NCBI GenBank assembly: GCA_003155655.1
Contig: PMDS01000011.1
Location: 1 to 43,655 of the forward strand
Length of the DNA: 43,655 nucleotides
Reading direction: 5' to 3'
From: Melioribacter sp.
Lineage (GTDB): Bacteria > Bacteroidota > Ignavibacteria > Ignavibacteriales > Melioribacteraceae
Shown: positions 36,231-43,655 of the stretch, piece after piece
How the letters are laid out: every line of letters starts with the position of its first letter
Position numbering within the stretch: position 1 is the stretch's first letter
Translations under genes and position numbers: made by a program
The notes under the pieces: generated by a model
Database searches by the model: none
The model's input: only the letters and a program-made list of their open reading frames with translations
Told to the model about the DNA's origin: nothing

Positions 36231-37099
36231 AGACTTCAATTGAAATATTGACTCCCAAAACATTAACTGAAATTTTAGGAATACTTTCTGAAAGACAGGA
36301 AATCTTAACCTTAATTGCAGGCGGAACTGATGTTATTACAGGACTTAAACAGGAATCCAAAAGATTCAAAGACACGGAAGTTCTTGTAGATGTAAACCAC
36401 GTTCCTGAGTTAAAAGAAATTAAACACATGCCTGAAAAAATAACGATTGGGGCTGCCGCAACATTTTCTGAGATTTATAATAATTCAATAGTCAGCAATG
36501 AATTACCAATTCTTAAAAAAGCTGTGAGTACTATTGGCAGCATGCAAATAAGGAACCGGGCAACAATTGCTGGCAATTTTGTTAATAACGCTCCCTGTGC
36601 TGATACTGTGCCTGCTTTGCTTGTATACAACGCTACAATCGAAATTGAATCAATGAATTCAAAGCGGGAAACATATCTCCAGGAATTTTTACAGGGTCCA
36701 TACAAGACACAGCTTAAAAAGGATGAAGTTGTTACAAAAATAAATATCCCTGTTCCGACTAAAAGTTTTACCGGTGATTTTTACAAACTTGGCAGACGCC
36801 GGGCAGTAGCAATAAGCAGGATTACGCTTGCAGTATTGATGGAGCTGAAAGAAAATAAAATTAATAAAATAAGAATTGCTTCCGGTTCCGTAACACCGAT
36901 AGGAACCCGTTTTCCTGAGCTTGAAATATTTGCAATGGAGAATGATGTGAATGACAATCTTTTTAAAACTCTTGCTAGTAGAATGGGAGAAGAAATAATT
37001 AAAATAACAGGATTACGCTGGTCGAGCGCATATAAATTACCTGTAGTGCAACAAATGTTTTATCAACTGTTAAAAGGAATAGAACGCAGATCTTTATGA
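36227..37099 (+). CDS. Second molybdenum hydroxylase, FAD-binding subunit (YgfM-like)
   Basis: The 290-residue protein is the FAD-binding medium subunit. It has LIAGGTDVITGLKQ (about 28-41) and IRNRATIAGNFVNNAPCADTVPALL (shown by its core RNRATIAGNF, near 107-116), the two FAD pyrophosphate loops, then the CO dehydrogenase flavoprotein C-terminal domain (GDFYKLGRRRAVAISRI). It overlaps the molybdopterin gene by 4 bp. In E. coli ygfM has this place beside ssnA and xdhD. The FeS subunit starts 65 bp downstream. Confidence 0.87.
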   Translation: MKTSIEILTPKTLTEILGILSERQEILTLIAGGTDVITGLKQESKRFKDTEVLVDVNHVPELKEIKHMPEKITIGAAATFSEIYNNSIVSNELPILKKAVSTIGSMQIRNRATIAGNFVNNAPCADTVPALLVYNATIEIESMNSKRETYLQEFLQGPYKTQLKKDEVVTKINIPVPTKSFTGDFYKLGRRRAVAISRITLAVLMELKENKINKIRIASGSVTPIGTRFPELEIFAMENDVNDNLFKTLASRMGEEIIKITGLRWSSAYKLPVVQQMFYQLLKGIERRSL

Positions 37100-37100
37100 T

Positions 37101-37147
37101 TTATTATGATCTTCTCTGATCTTAAATTATTGTAACGATCATAATAA
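37101..37147 (+). repeat. Perfect 11-bp inverted repeat between FAD and FeS subunit genes
   Basis: TTATTATGATC (37101-37111) is exactly complementary to GATCATAATAA (37137-37147), with 25 bases between. The right arm continues into TCAGCGTTTAATG, which resembles a sequence before ygeW (about 42213-42246), so it may be a dispersed intergenic repeat rather than a specific regulator site. Confidence 0.45.
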
Positions 37148-37164
37148 TCAGCGTTTAATGAGCT

Positions 37165-37659
37165 ATGAAAGTGAATTTTACTTTAAATGGAAAAAAAGTT
37201 CAAGCTGAGACTGCCCAAAGCATTCGTCTGCTCGATTTGTTAAGGGATGAATTCAATTTAACAGGCACAAAAGAAGGCTGCGGCATCGGAGAATGCGGCG
37301 CTTGTACTGTTTTATTGAATGGATACGCGGTTAACTCATGTCTGGTTCTTGCCGCCCAAATAGACGGAAGCGAAATTTTAACAATTGAAGGTGTCGCAGG
37401 TGAAAAAGAACTACATCCGTTACAAAAGAATTTTTTAAAATTTGGTGCAGTCCAATGCGGATTTTGCACACCCGGAATGATACTATCGGCATATTCATTA
37501 TTAGGTCAAAAACAAGATCCAACAGAAGAAGAAATTAAAGATGCAATTGCAGGAAATTTGTGCCGTTGTACCGGCTACAAGCAGATTATTGAAGCTGTGA
37601 AAGAGACAGCAAAAGAAATGCATGCTGGTTCTTATACGTCTGTAAATGATAAGAGATAA
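37165..37659 (+). CDS. Second molybdenum hydroxylase, [2Fe-2S] subunit
   Basis: The 164-residue small subunit holds two clusters: C39, C44, C47 and C59 ([16 protein letters not shown]) and C98, C101, C133 and C135 (CGFC...CRC). It completes the three-subunit enzyme with the two preceding genes. There is no clear ribosome site before the ATG at 37165. Its last 28 bp overlap the 3' end of the convergent YgfK gene (37632-37659). Confidence 0.9.
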   Translation: MKVNFTLNGKKVQAETAQSIRLLDLLRDEFNLTGTKEGCGIGECGACTVLLNGYAVNSCLVLAAQIDGSEILTIEGVAGEKELHPLQKNFLKFGAVQCGFCTPGMILSAYSLLGQKQDPTEEEIKDAIAGNLCRCTGYKQIIEAVKETAKEMHAGSYTSVNDKR

Positions 37660-40600
37660 AAATAATTCTTGAGAAGATTTTTTATTAGCTGTGTTAATGA
37701 TTCAATTTCTTTCTGATCGAAATAAGAAGATTTAATTACTTCGTGCATATTATCAAAAGTGATAGTTCCTCTTTCAGATTTCCACCGAATATTTGCAATT
37801 ATTTGATTCTCCTCTCTTATTAGAAAGAATCCATTGTTTCTGCTCAGTCTAAAATCATGTTCATTGTCAAATAAGGTAGGCTTTTCTTTATAAGGGGCTC
37901 CCTGGTAAGGACAGAATGTTTCGCAATTGCCGCACTCATTGCACATTGAATCTATATGTAATATTTGGAATTTATCCTTAAAAAATTTGGAATCCTCTAT
38001 AACAGCAATATTAGCACGGTTGGGGCAAACTTCTTCACATTTATTGCATATAAAGTTGCATCCAAGACACCGGTTTGCTTCCGAAATTATGTCCTGAGGA
38101 CTCTGATATACAATATTTCCTTTTCTATTATCGATATCTTCAAAAAGAAGAGGGTCATCTACAAAATATTTTTTCGCGGGTATGCTTAAATATTCAAGAT
38201 GTTCTTTTTTAATTATTGCTTCTGCAGTCTTCTTTCCATCAGCAATAGATTCAATAACGGTGGATGGTCCGCGAAGTGCATCCCCGCCAATGAATACATT
38301 TGGAATCTCTGTTTCATTCCATTCATTTACAACTGCCCGGTTATGTGCCATGCGGATTTTATTCATGTGCAATGATTCTTTATTAACATGTTCACCAATT
38401 GCAGATATAACAGAATCGACAGTTATGTTAATAAATTCTCCTTCAATAGGCTCAACCTCTTTTCTACCGTCTTTACCAATTTGTCCAAGTTTCATCTTTT
38501 GACATGTAAGTATACCTTCCTGAAATTTTACCGGAAGCAGCAACTCTTTAAATTCAACTCCTTCATCAAGAGCGGCAAAAAATTCTTCTTTATCTGCGAG
38601 CATTTCTTCAATTGTACGCCTGTAAATCAAGTAAGTTTTCTCAACGCCATCATATCTTAATGCAGCACGTGCGCTATCCATAGCAGAATTTCCGCCTCCA
38701 ATTACAGCAACAGTTTTTCCAAGATCAAATAATTGCGCATTATGATAATCTTTTAAAAGCGCTATTGCTTCTAAAACACTGTCACCTTCTAAATGACTTT
38801 TGTTCGATAAACCCGCACCCATTGCTATGAAAATGTATTTGAATCCTTCCTTCTTTAGTTTCTCAACAGAAAAAACCGGATCGAAGCCAAAAACAAATTT
38901 AATTCCATGCTTCTCAATAAATTGAATATCTTTTTCTATTGCTTCTTTTGGAAGCCTAAATTTTGGTAAAATGTTTTGAACAATGCCACCGGCATTCATT
39001 TCTTTTTCAAAAATGGTAACATCAAAACCTGCTTTGGCCAGAAAATATCCTGCCGATAAACCTGAGGGACCTGCGCCAATAATTGCTGTTTTAATATGAT
39101 TCTGATTTTTTAAAAACTCATTATTAAATTTTTCCAGGTAAGAAGAATACCCGTTTTCAGCAGCAATCTTCTTTAGCGCACGAATCAAAACCGGTTCATC
39201 ATAATCCCAACGTGTACAGTGATTCATGCATTGATGGTCGCAAATATAACCTGTAATATGAGGCAGGGGGTTTTTTTGAATAATTAACTCGTATGCCTCT
39301 TCATACTTTTTTTGCTCAACTAATTTTATATAAGAGGCAACATCCTGATGGATGGGACACGCTTGCTGGCATGGTGCAATGTAACAATCAAATGCTGGAA
39401 GGCTCAGTTGAATTTTTATTGATTTTATTTCACGCTTTTCTTTCGAGTAAGCTTTATTCGTTAAAGAATCCTCCGCCAATTTTTTTAGGAGAGTTAAATT
39501 TATTTTGCCAATTTCCGTTTTTGAAGCGCCCATTGCTGAATTTGCAATTTGCGCTAAGCGTGTATAACCGCCCGGTTTCAATAAATCAGTGGCGAATGTT
39601 ACCGGTTTAATTCCGGTCTCTAAAATGTCTTTAATATTATTATTGCTTGCACCGCCGGAATATGAAATATTTAATTTACCATTGAACTCTTCAGATAATT
39701 TATATGCAAGATTGATTGTAAGAGGGAATAATGATCTGCCTGACATATACATATCATTACCCGGCAGGGTCTTTAAAAAGTTTTTTACACCAAGAGTATT
39801 GGAAAGCTTAACGCCAAATTGAAGTTGCTTCTTTTGAGCAGTCTCGGTCAATCTCTTTAACATCGGTAAAGCATCGCTGTATTTCAAATCATTGTCAAAT
39901 GAATGAGAATCTAAATTGATGTATTTATATCCAAGCTTATGTAATGTATCGCTTACAAAATCATAGCCTAAAAGTGTCGGATTTAATTTTACATAAGTAT
40001 TGAGGTTTTTTTCCTCAATTAGATAGGATGCAATTGCTTCAATTTCATTTGGCGGGCAGCCATGCATAGTTGACAGAGTAACAGAATTCGAGATAAATGG
40101 TGTAATTCTTATCATAGCATTGACTATTTCACCCATCCGGTTTTCGGAAATGTTGAATTCTTTAGATAAAAATTCCCGGGTTGAATTTGAAACTAAGTAA
40201 TTAACAATGTATGATTTATAATTAGCGAATTGTTCATTATTAGAGGCGTCCTTCAATTCTTCAATAAACTTATTCATTCTGTCGGTCTTAATACCTTCAA
40301 GATCATAGCCAACGCTCATGTTAAAAACAAAACCTCTTTCAGATTGCGAAAGAATAAAAAGATCTTTTACCAGGTGTATTAGAATCCATGCCTTGATATA
40401 TTCCCCATAGGATTTATCAAGAGAAAGCTCCTGTGACCATTCAACATTGTATCCTTCGTCTGATGCATCAATACATGGTTTATCTATTTTCAGATCATCT
40501 AGTTTCTGTACAGTTTTGAGTTCGAAGAATCGACCCCCGGTTAAATATGAGCTAATAATGTTCTGCGCTAATTGGGTATGAGGTCCGGCTGCAGGTCCTA

Positions 40601-40763
40601 CTAAGGTATCAAGGGATTCATTAAAAATTGATTCATTTCTTTCTTGTTTGCATTGGTAGAATTTATGTGATAGGATTCCAAAAATAGTTTTTTGCTGTGC
40701 ATATTCTTTAAGAATCCAGTCAGCTAATTTCTCAATCGGTATAGGAAACATCTTGTCAGACAT
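37632..40763 (-). CDS. ygfK: YgfK-like flavin/iron-sulphur oxidoreductase
   Basis: The 1043-residue protein has the YgfK composition. Residues 1 to about 420 form a dihydroorotate-dehydrogenase-like FMN barrel domain ([37 protein letters not shown]). A glutamate-synthase-type Fe-S domain follows ([17 protein letters not shown] near 452, then [11 protein letters not shown]). An FAD/NADPH module has [10 protein letters not shown] near 557 and [10 protein letters not shown] near 688. Two C-terminal ferredoxin-type motifs are [16 protein letters not shown] (near 896) and [12 protein letters not shown] (near 939). It could carry electrons between NAD(P)H and the molybdenum hydroxylases; the old name putative selenate reductase is unproven. 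It is transcribed against its neighbours. Confidence 0.87.
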   Translation of the reverse strand: MSDKMFPIPIEKLADWILKEYAQQKTIFGILSHKFYQCKQERNESIFNESLDTLVGPAAGPHTQLAQNIISSYLTGGRFFELKTVQKLDDLKIDKPCIDASDEGYNVEWSQELSLDKSYGEYIKAWILIHLVKDLFILSQSERGFVFNMSVGYDLEGIKTDRMNKFIEELKDASNNEQFANYKSYIVNYLVSNSTREFLSKEFNISENRMGEIVNAMIRITPFISNSVTLSTMHGCPPNEIEAIASYLIEEKNLNTYVKLNPTLLGYDFVSDTLHKLGYKYINLDSHSFDNDLKYSDALPMLKRLTETAQKKQLQFGVKLSNTLGVKNFLKTLPGNDMYMSGRSLFPLTINLAYKLSEEFNGKLNISYSGGASNNNIKDILETGIKPVTFATDLLKPGGYTRLAQIANSAMGASKTEIGKINLTLLKKLAEDSLTNKAYSKEKREIKSIKIQLSLPAFDCYIAPCQQACPIHQDVASYIKLVEQKKYEEAYELIIQKNPLPHITGYICDHQCMNHCTRWDYDEPVLIRALKKIAAENGYSSYLEKFNNEFLKNQNHIKTAIIGAGPSGLSAGYFLAKAGFDVTIFEKEMNAGGIVQNILPKFRLPKEAIEKDIQFIEKHGIKFVFGFDPVFSVEKLKKEGFKYIFIAMGAGLSNKSHLEGDSVLEAIALLKDYHNAQLFDLGKTVAVIGGGNSAMDSARAALRYDGVEKTYLIYRRTIEEMLADKEEFFAALDEGVEFKELLLPVKFQEGILTCQKMKLGQIGKDGRKEVEPIEGEFINITVDSVISAIGEHVNKESLHMNKIRMAHNRAVVNEWNETEIPNVFIGGDALRGPSTVIESIADGKKTAEAIIKKEHLEYLSIPAKKYFVDDPLLFEDIDNRKGNIVYQSPQDIISEANRCLGCNFICNKCEEVCPNRANIAVIEDSKFFKDKFQILHIDSMCNECGNCETFCPYQGAPYKEKPTLFDNEHDFRLSRNNGFFLIREENQIIANIRWKSERGTITFDNMHEVIKSSYFDQKEIESLTQLIKNLLKNYFYLLSFTDV

Positions 40764-40885
40764 TGTTTTGCCTAATAGCCTTTCTTCTTGAACGGTAATA
40801 TAAGACTTAGCGGTATTAAGTGTTATTGTAATTTTGTAGTTTTAAATAACTGAAAATTTTTATTTTGTTATAAAATGACGAATTA

Positions 40886-40913
40886 AATAAAATGAGCGAT
40901 ATTTCATTTTATT
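40886..40913. promoter_or_regulatory. Palindrome in the ygfK-ygeY divergent region
   Basis: AATAAAATGA (40886-40895) and TCATTTTATT (40904-40913) are perfect inverted copies with 8 bases between. The site lies between the divergent starts of ygfK (40763) and ygeY (40949), 36 bp before ygeY, where an operator would control one or both. ATAAAATGACGA (40870-40881) is a further near-copy of one half. No regulator gene is in the cluster. Confidence 0.4.
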
Positions 40914-40948
40914 AAACTCATATAAGAAAATCTTAAAGAGGCGTTAAT

Positions 40949-42163
40949 ATGGAAAATTCAATTATAGAAAAATTATTTAATGCAGTAGAAGCAGAGAGGG
41001 AAAATTTATTCTCTCTTATCCAAAGACTGATCCAAATAAAGAGTTACAGCGGTGAAGAACAGGAAATTGTTGAATTTATTGTTTCAAAAATGAAAGAGTA
41101 CGGCTTTGATGAAGCTTATCACGACGGATTTGGAAATGCAATAGGACGCATTGGCAATGGACCAATAAAAATAATGTATGATGCACATGTAGATACTGTT
41201 AAAGTTACAGAGACAGAAAACTGGGTGCATCCACCTTTTGGCGGTGAAATCGAAAACGGTAAGATGTACGGACGCGGAGTTGTTGATGAAAAACCGGCTA
41301 TGGCTGGTTTTATGATCTCTGGAAAGATTTTAAAACAAATTTATGGAGATAATTTTCCTTTCACGCTTTATGCTGTCGGCTCTGTATTAGAAGAAGATGC
41401 AGATGGCTACCCGCTTTATCATATTATACAAGATGAGGGAATTAGACCGGATTATGTTGTGCTCGGTGAACCAACTAATCTTAAGGTTAATCGTGGCCAG
41501 AGAGGCAGAATGGAATTGAAAATTACTGTTACCGGTAAATCTGCCCATGGTGCGCATAACCAGAAAGGAATAAATGCCATATATAAAATGCAGCCAATAA
41601 TTGCTGATATTGAAAAATTAGACAAAAAGTTAAAACCCAAACAGCCTCTTGGTAAAGGATCAATAACTGTAAGCCAGGTTATTTCCAAAGCCCCATCAAC
41701 CTGCTCTGTATCAGATTACTGCCAGATCCATCTTGACAGGAGAATGACAATCGGTGAGAATAAAAATACTGTAGTTAAGGAATTGAAGGAAATCATAAAG
41801 AAACATAAGAGTGACGCCAAAGTTTCAATTCCGAATGTTGAAGGCACAAGCTGGAAGGGAACAAAGTTTTCGATGGAAGCTTATTTTCCAACCTGGGTTT
41901 ATGACGAGAAACATCCTCTTGTTGATGCTGCAATGAAAACTTCCAAAGCGGCAATGGGAAAAGCAAAGAGCGGGGTATGGAGTTTTTCTACAAATGGCGT
42001 TGCTACTGCAGGGCTCTTTGGAATACCGACAATTGGGTTTGCGCCCAGTGATGAGAGCTTGTCTCATTCATCAAAAGAAGTGCTGGTGCTAAATGACTTG
42101 CTGAAAGCGACAAAATTTTATGCTTTGTTTCCGTTTGAACTGATGGAAAGAATAGAACGCTGA
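40949..42163 (+). CDS. ygeY: YgeY-like M20 family metallohydrolase
   Basis: The 404-residue protein is an M20 amidohydrolase/peptidase. The dinuclear zinc site is visible: H80 and D82 in DAHVDTV, D113 in GRGVVDEKPAMAG, the general base and ligand pair E148-E149, E174 in LGEPTN, and a C-terminal His in SLSHSSKE. The lid domain contains GKSAHGAHN. YgeY families are linked to the ygf/ssnA cluster and are thought to cleave an amide or carbamoyl bond in a purine-derived intermediate. ygeW follows 104 bp downstream, and ygfK diverges upstream. Confidence 0.86.
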   Translation: MENSIIEKLFNAVEAERENLFSLIQRLIQIKSYSGEEQEIVEFIVSKMKEYGFDEAYHDGFGNAIGRIGNGPIKIMYDAHVDTVKVTETENWVHPPFGGEIENGKMYGRGVVDEKPAMAGFMISGKILKQIYGDNFPFTLYAVGSVLEEDADGYPLYHIIQDEGIRPDYVVLGEPTNLKVNRGQRGRMELKITVTGKSAHGAHNQKGINAIYKMQPIIADIEKLDKKLKPKQPLGKGSITVSQVISKAPSTCSVSDYCQIHLDRRMTIGENKNTVVKELKEIIKKHKSDAKVSIPNVEGTSWKGTKFSMEAYFPTWVYDEKHPLVDAAMKTSKAAMGKAKSGVWSFSTNGVATAGLFGIPTIGFAPSDESLSHSSKEVLVLNDLLKATKFYALFPFELMERIER

Positions 42164-42267
42164 TCATTGAAAGAATTGTAAAAAAACGAAAAATTTTAAC
42201 TAAAGAACATAAAAAATCATAATAATCATAAAAATCTGTGTTCAATTTTTTTGAACCAGGAGGAATA

Positions 42268-43278
42268 ATGGAAAAGGGATTCAAAGGAAGACATTTTATT
42301 ACAGAAGATAATTGGGCAAAAGGAGAACTGGATATAGTTTTTGATACAGCATTTGAACTAAAGAAGAAATTTTATGCCGAAGAACCCACACTCTGGCTGC
42401 CATATAAAACGTTGTTCATGATGTTCTTCGAGCAGTCAACACGTACACGTAATTCCATGGAAGCCGGAATGACACAGCTTGGCGGACATGCACATGATTT
42501 AACCCCGGACAAGATGCAAATCACTCATGGAGAGGTTGCAAAGGATACAGCAATAATTCTTAGCCGCATGGGACATGGGATAGCATGCCGTAATTGTTTT
42601 TATGGAATAGGGAATAAATATTTAAATGAGCTTGCTGAATATTCACGCAAGCCGGTTATGTCTTTGCAGGATGATGTGTACCATCCATTCCAGGGGCTCG
42701 CAGATTTGATGACGATCTTTGAGCACCTTGGAAGAAATACAAAAAATTTAAAGGTAGCTATTAGTTGGGCATATGCGACAACACATTCAAAACCGCTAAG
42801 CGTACCGCAGACACAGATACTCCTTTTCCCGCGTTATGGAATTGATGTAACCGTTGCCCATCCTAAAGAATTTCCTCTAAGTAAGAACATTGTAGAAAAA
42901 GCCCGGAAGAATGCAAAAGAAGGCGGCGGAAGTCTCCGCTTAACAAATGATATGGATGAAGCCTTTGAAGGCGCTCAGATTGTTATTCCTAAAAATTGGG
43001 GCGGCTTTGGTTATTATGATGAGGAATATTATCTGGCCCATGAAGATGAATGTAAAAAGGAAATGAAAAATAATCTTGATAGTTACAAGAGCTGGATTTG
43101 CAATGATAAGAGAATTAAACTAGCAGATAAAAATGTAAAACTAATGCATGCATTACCGGCAGACCGTGGAAATGAAGTTACAGATGAAATACTTGATAAC
43201 CCGGACATATCAATTGTATTTGATGAAGCAGAAAACAGGCTGCATACGGCAAAAGCTATTATGGGATTAACAATGTAG
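42268..43278 (+). CDS. ygeW: YgeW-like knotted carbamoyltransferase
   Basis: The 336-residue protein is a trans-carbamoylase homologue. The carbamoyl-phosphate motif STRTR is in FEQSTRTR (54-61), HPFQG is the second conserved loop, SWAYATTHSKPLSVPQ matches the YgeW-specific SWAYSPSYGKPLSVPQ type, and HALPAD replaces the usual HCLP. It is shorter than E. coli YgeW (396), mainly at the N-terminus. The ATG at 42268 follows AGGAGG closely; an in-frame GTG at 42238 has no ribosome site. YgeW is thought to make carbamoyl phosphate from a ureido intermediate, which carbamate kinase turns into ATP; no carbamate kinase gene is in the window. Confidence 0.86.
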   Translation: MEKGFKGRHFITEDNWAKGELDIVFDTAFELKKKFYAEEPTLWLPYKTLFMMFFEQSTRTRNSMEAGMTQLGGHAHDLTPDKMQITHGEVAKDTAIILSRMGHGIACRNCFYGIGNKYLNELAEYSRKPVMSLQDDVYHPFQGLADLMTIFEHLGRNTKNLKVAISWAYATTHSKPLSVPQTQILLFPRYGIDVTVAHPKEFPLSKNIVEKARKNAKEGGGSLRLTNDMDEAFEGAQIVIPKNWGGFGYYDEEYYLAHEDECKKEMKNNLDSYKSWICNDKRIKLADKNVKLMHALPADRGNEVTDEILDNPDISIVFDEAENRLHTAKAIMGLTM

Positions 43279-43287
43279 TTTTTTTTT

Positions 43288-43430
43288 AACTCTGAGGAAT
43301 GAAACGACGAAGAATCCCTATCTTTGAATGTACAGAGTATTTGTTGAAATCATGATCTTTTTATAAGTGATAATTTTTGAGAAATAACACACGTGGAGAT
43401 TCTTCGTCCCATTGCACGGGACTCAGAATT
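43288..43430. repeat. Dispersed inverted-repeat (MITE/REP-like) element
   Basis: GACGAAGAATC (43306-43316) and GATTCTTCGTC (43398-43408) are perfect inverted copies, and the flanking TCTGAG (43291-43296) and CTCAGA (43422-43427) pair as well. The core resembles a family of short palindromic elements that end in CTCAGAATGACA-like sequences in many bacterial genomes. It separates ygeW from the next gene and has no coding capacity. Confidence 0.6.
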
Positions 43431-43446
43431 AAAGAAGAGAGATTTT

Positions 43447-43655
43447 ATGAAAAAATATTTATACAAATGTTTTGATTGCGGTAAAACGTACGACAAAGAT
43501 GAAATTGAGAGCTGCTTAATTTATCTATGTCCATCCTGTGGTAAAGTTGAAAAGAACATGCCGCTTAAAGGAATTCTGCTGGTTCATTATGATTACGATT
43601 CTATAAAAATTAAATACCGTAAAGAAGATTTATTCAAATTACAGCCGGGGAAGTT
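43447..43655 (+). CDS. Threonine-synthase-like protein, N-terminus only
   Basis: An ATG at 43447, after AAGAAGAGAG, opens a frame that runs off the window; 69 residues are visible. They form a zinc-ribbon-like start, C8-x2-C11 and C28-x2-C31 (with an extra C23), then PLKGILLVHYDYDSIKIKY, typical of threonine synthases of the zinc-ribbon type. Threonine synthase converts O-phosphohomoserine to threonine with PLP. The catalytic part is outside the window, so another fold-type II PLP enzyme is possible, including one that serves the catabolic cluster. Confidence 0.6.
   Translation, partial: MKKYLYKCFDCGKTYDKDEIESCLIYLCPSCGKVEKNMPLKGILLVHYDYDSIKIKYRKEDLFKLQPGK

Noticed and set aside
37632-40763. 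Selenate reductase as function of the YgfK-like protein
   Set aside because: The name is historical; the sequence shows an FMN/FAD/Fe-S electron-transfer protein without a molybdenum domain, so no selenate reduction is claimed.

Overview
The window is AT-rich chromosomal DNA with short intergenic gaps. It most resembles a Bacteroidota/Chlorobi-group bacterium, probably an Ignavibacteria-like lineage. This is inferred from the long SecA with family-specific insertions and a C-terminal SEC-C zinc motif, a gliding/secretion-type TPR lipoprotein, a DUF2723 membrane protein and the general gene style. No rRNA or tRNA gene was recognised, and I saw no IS element or CRISPR array.

Region by region. 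1-3048 (minus strand): a winged-helix nucleotidyltransferase/HEPN pair, cut by the window edge, with a repeated palindromic operator in front of it. It is followed by a 650-bp gene-free stretch built of hairpin repeats and an 11-bp phased A-tract array, then a DUF2461 gene and an outer-membrane barrel gene. 3134-12137 (plus): a CYTH protein and an AddB-type nuclease; greA between two strong intrinsic terminators; then tilS-hpt-ftsH plus a SEC59-like lipid kinase as one overlapping run. 12291-17473 (minus): arfB, a DUF2723 membrane protein and glnE. 17664-24418 (plus): secA, a PII gene, a TPR lipoprotein with a Gln/Asn-rich repeat, and an AlbA_2 protein. 24485-26875 (minus): an SpoU methyltransferase, a guanidinium-type SMR exporter, a GerMN lipoprotein, a two-TM channel-like protein and a small secreted protein.

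27326-43278 is the most interesting part: a catabolic cluster related to the E. coli xdh/yge/ygf/ssnA locus. It holds a two-gene xanthine-dehydrogenase-type enzyme (fused FeS-FAD subunit plus molybdopterin subunit), a long fold-type II PLP enzyme, SsnA, a second molybdenum hydroxylase in three separate subunits, a convergent YgfK flavin/Fe-S oxidoreductase, and YgeY and YgeW. These families have been linked to labile-selenium molybdenum hydroxylases and to anaerobic purine/uric acid breakdown. A plausible joint role is hydroxylation or reduction of purines by the two Mo enzymes with YgfK as electron partner, hydrolysis by SsnA and YgeY, carbamoyl transfer by YgeW, and PLP-dependent lysis of an amino acid product. 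The characterised YgeX (diaminopropionate ammonia-lyase) is absent and the PLP enzyme at 30999 is a different subfamily, so it is the main candidate for a variant step. HyuA, carbamate kinase, a purine transporter and the Mo-hydroxylase maturation genes are not in the window. The window ends inside a threonine-synthase-like gene preceded by a dispersed inverted-repeat element.
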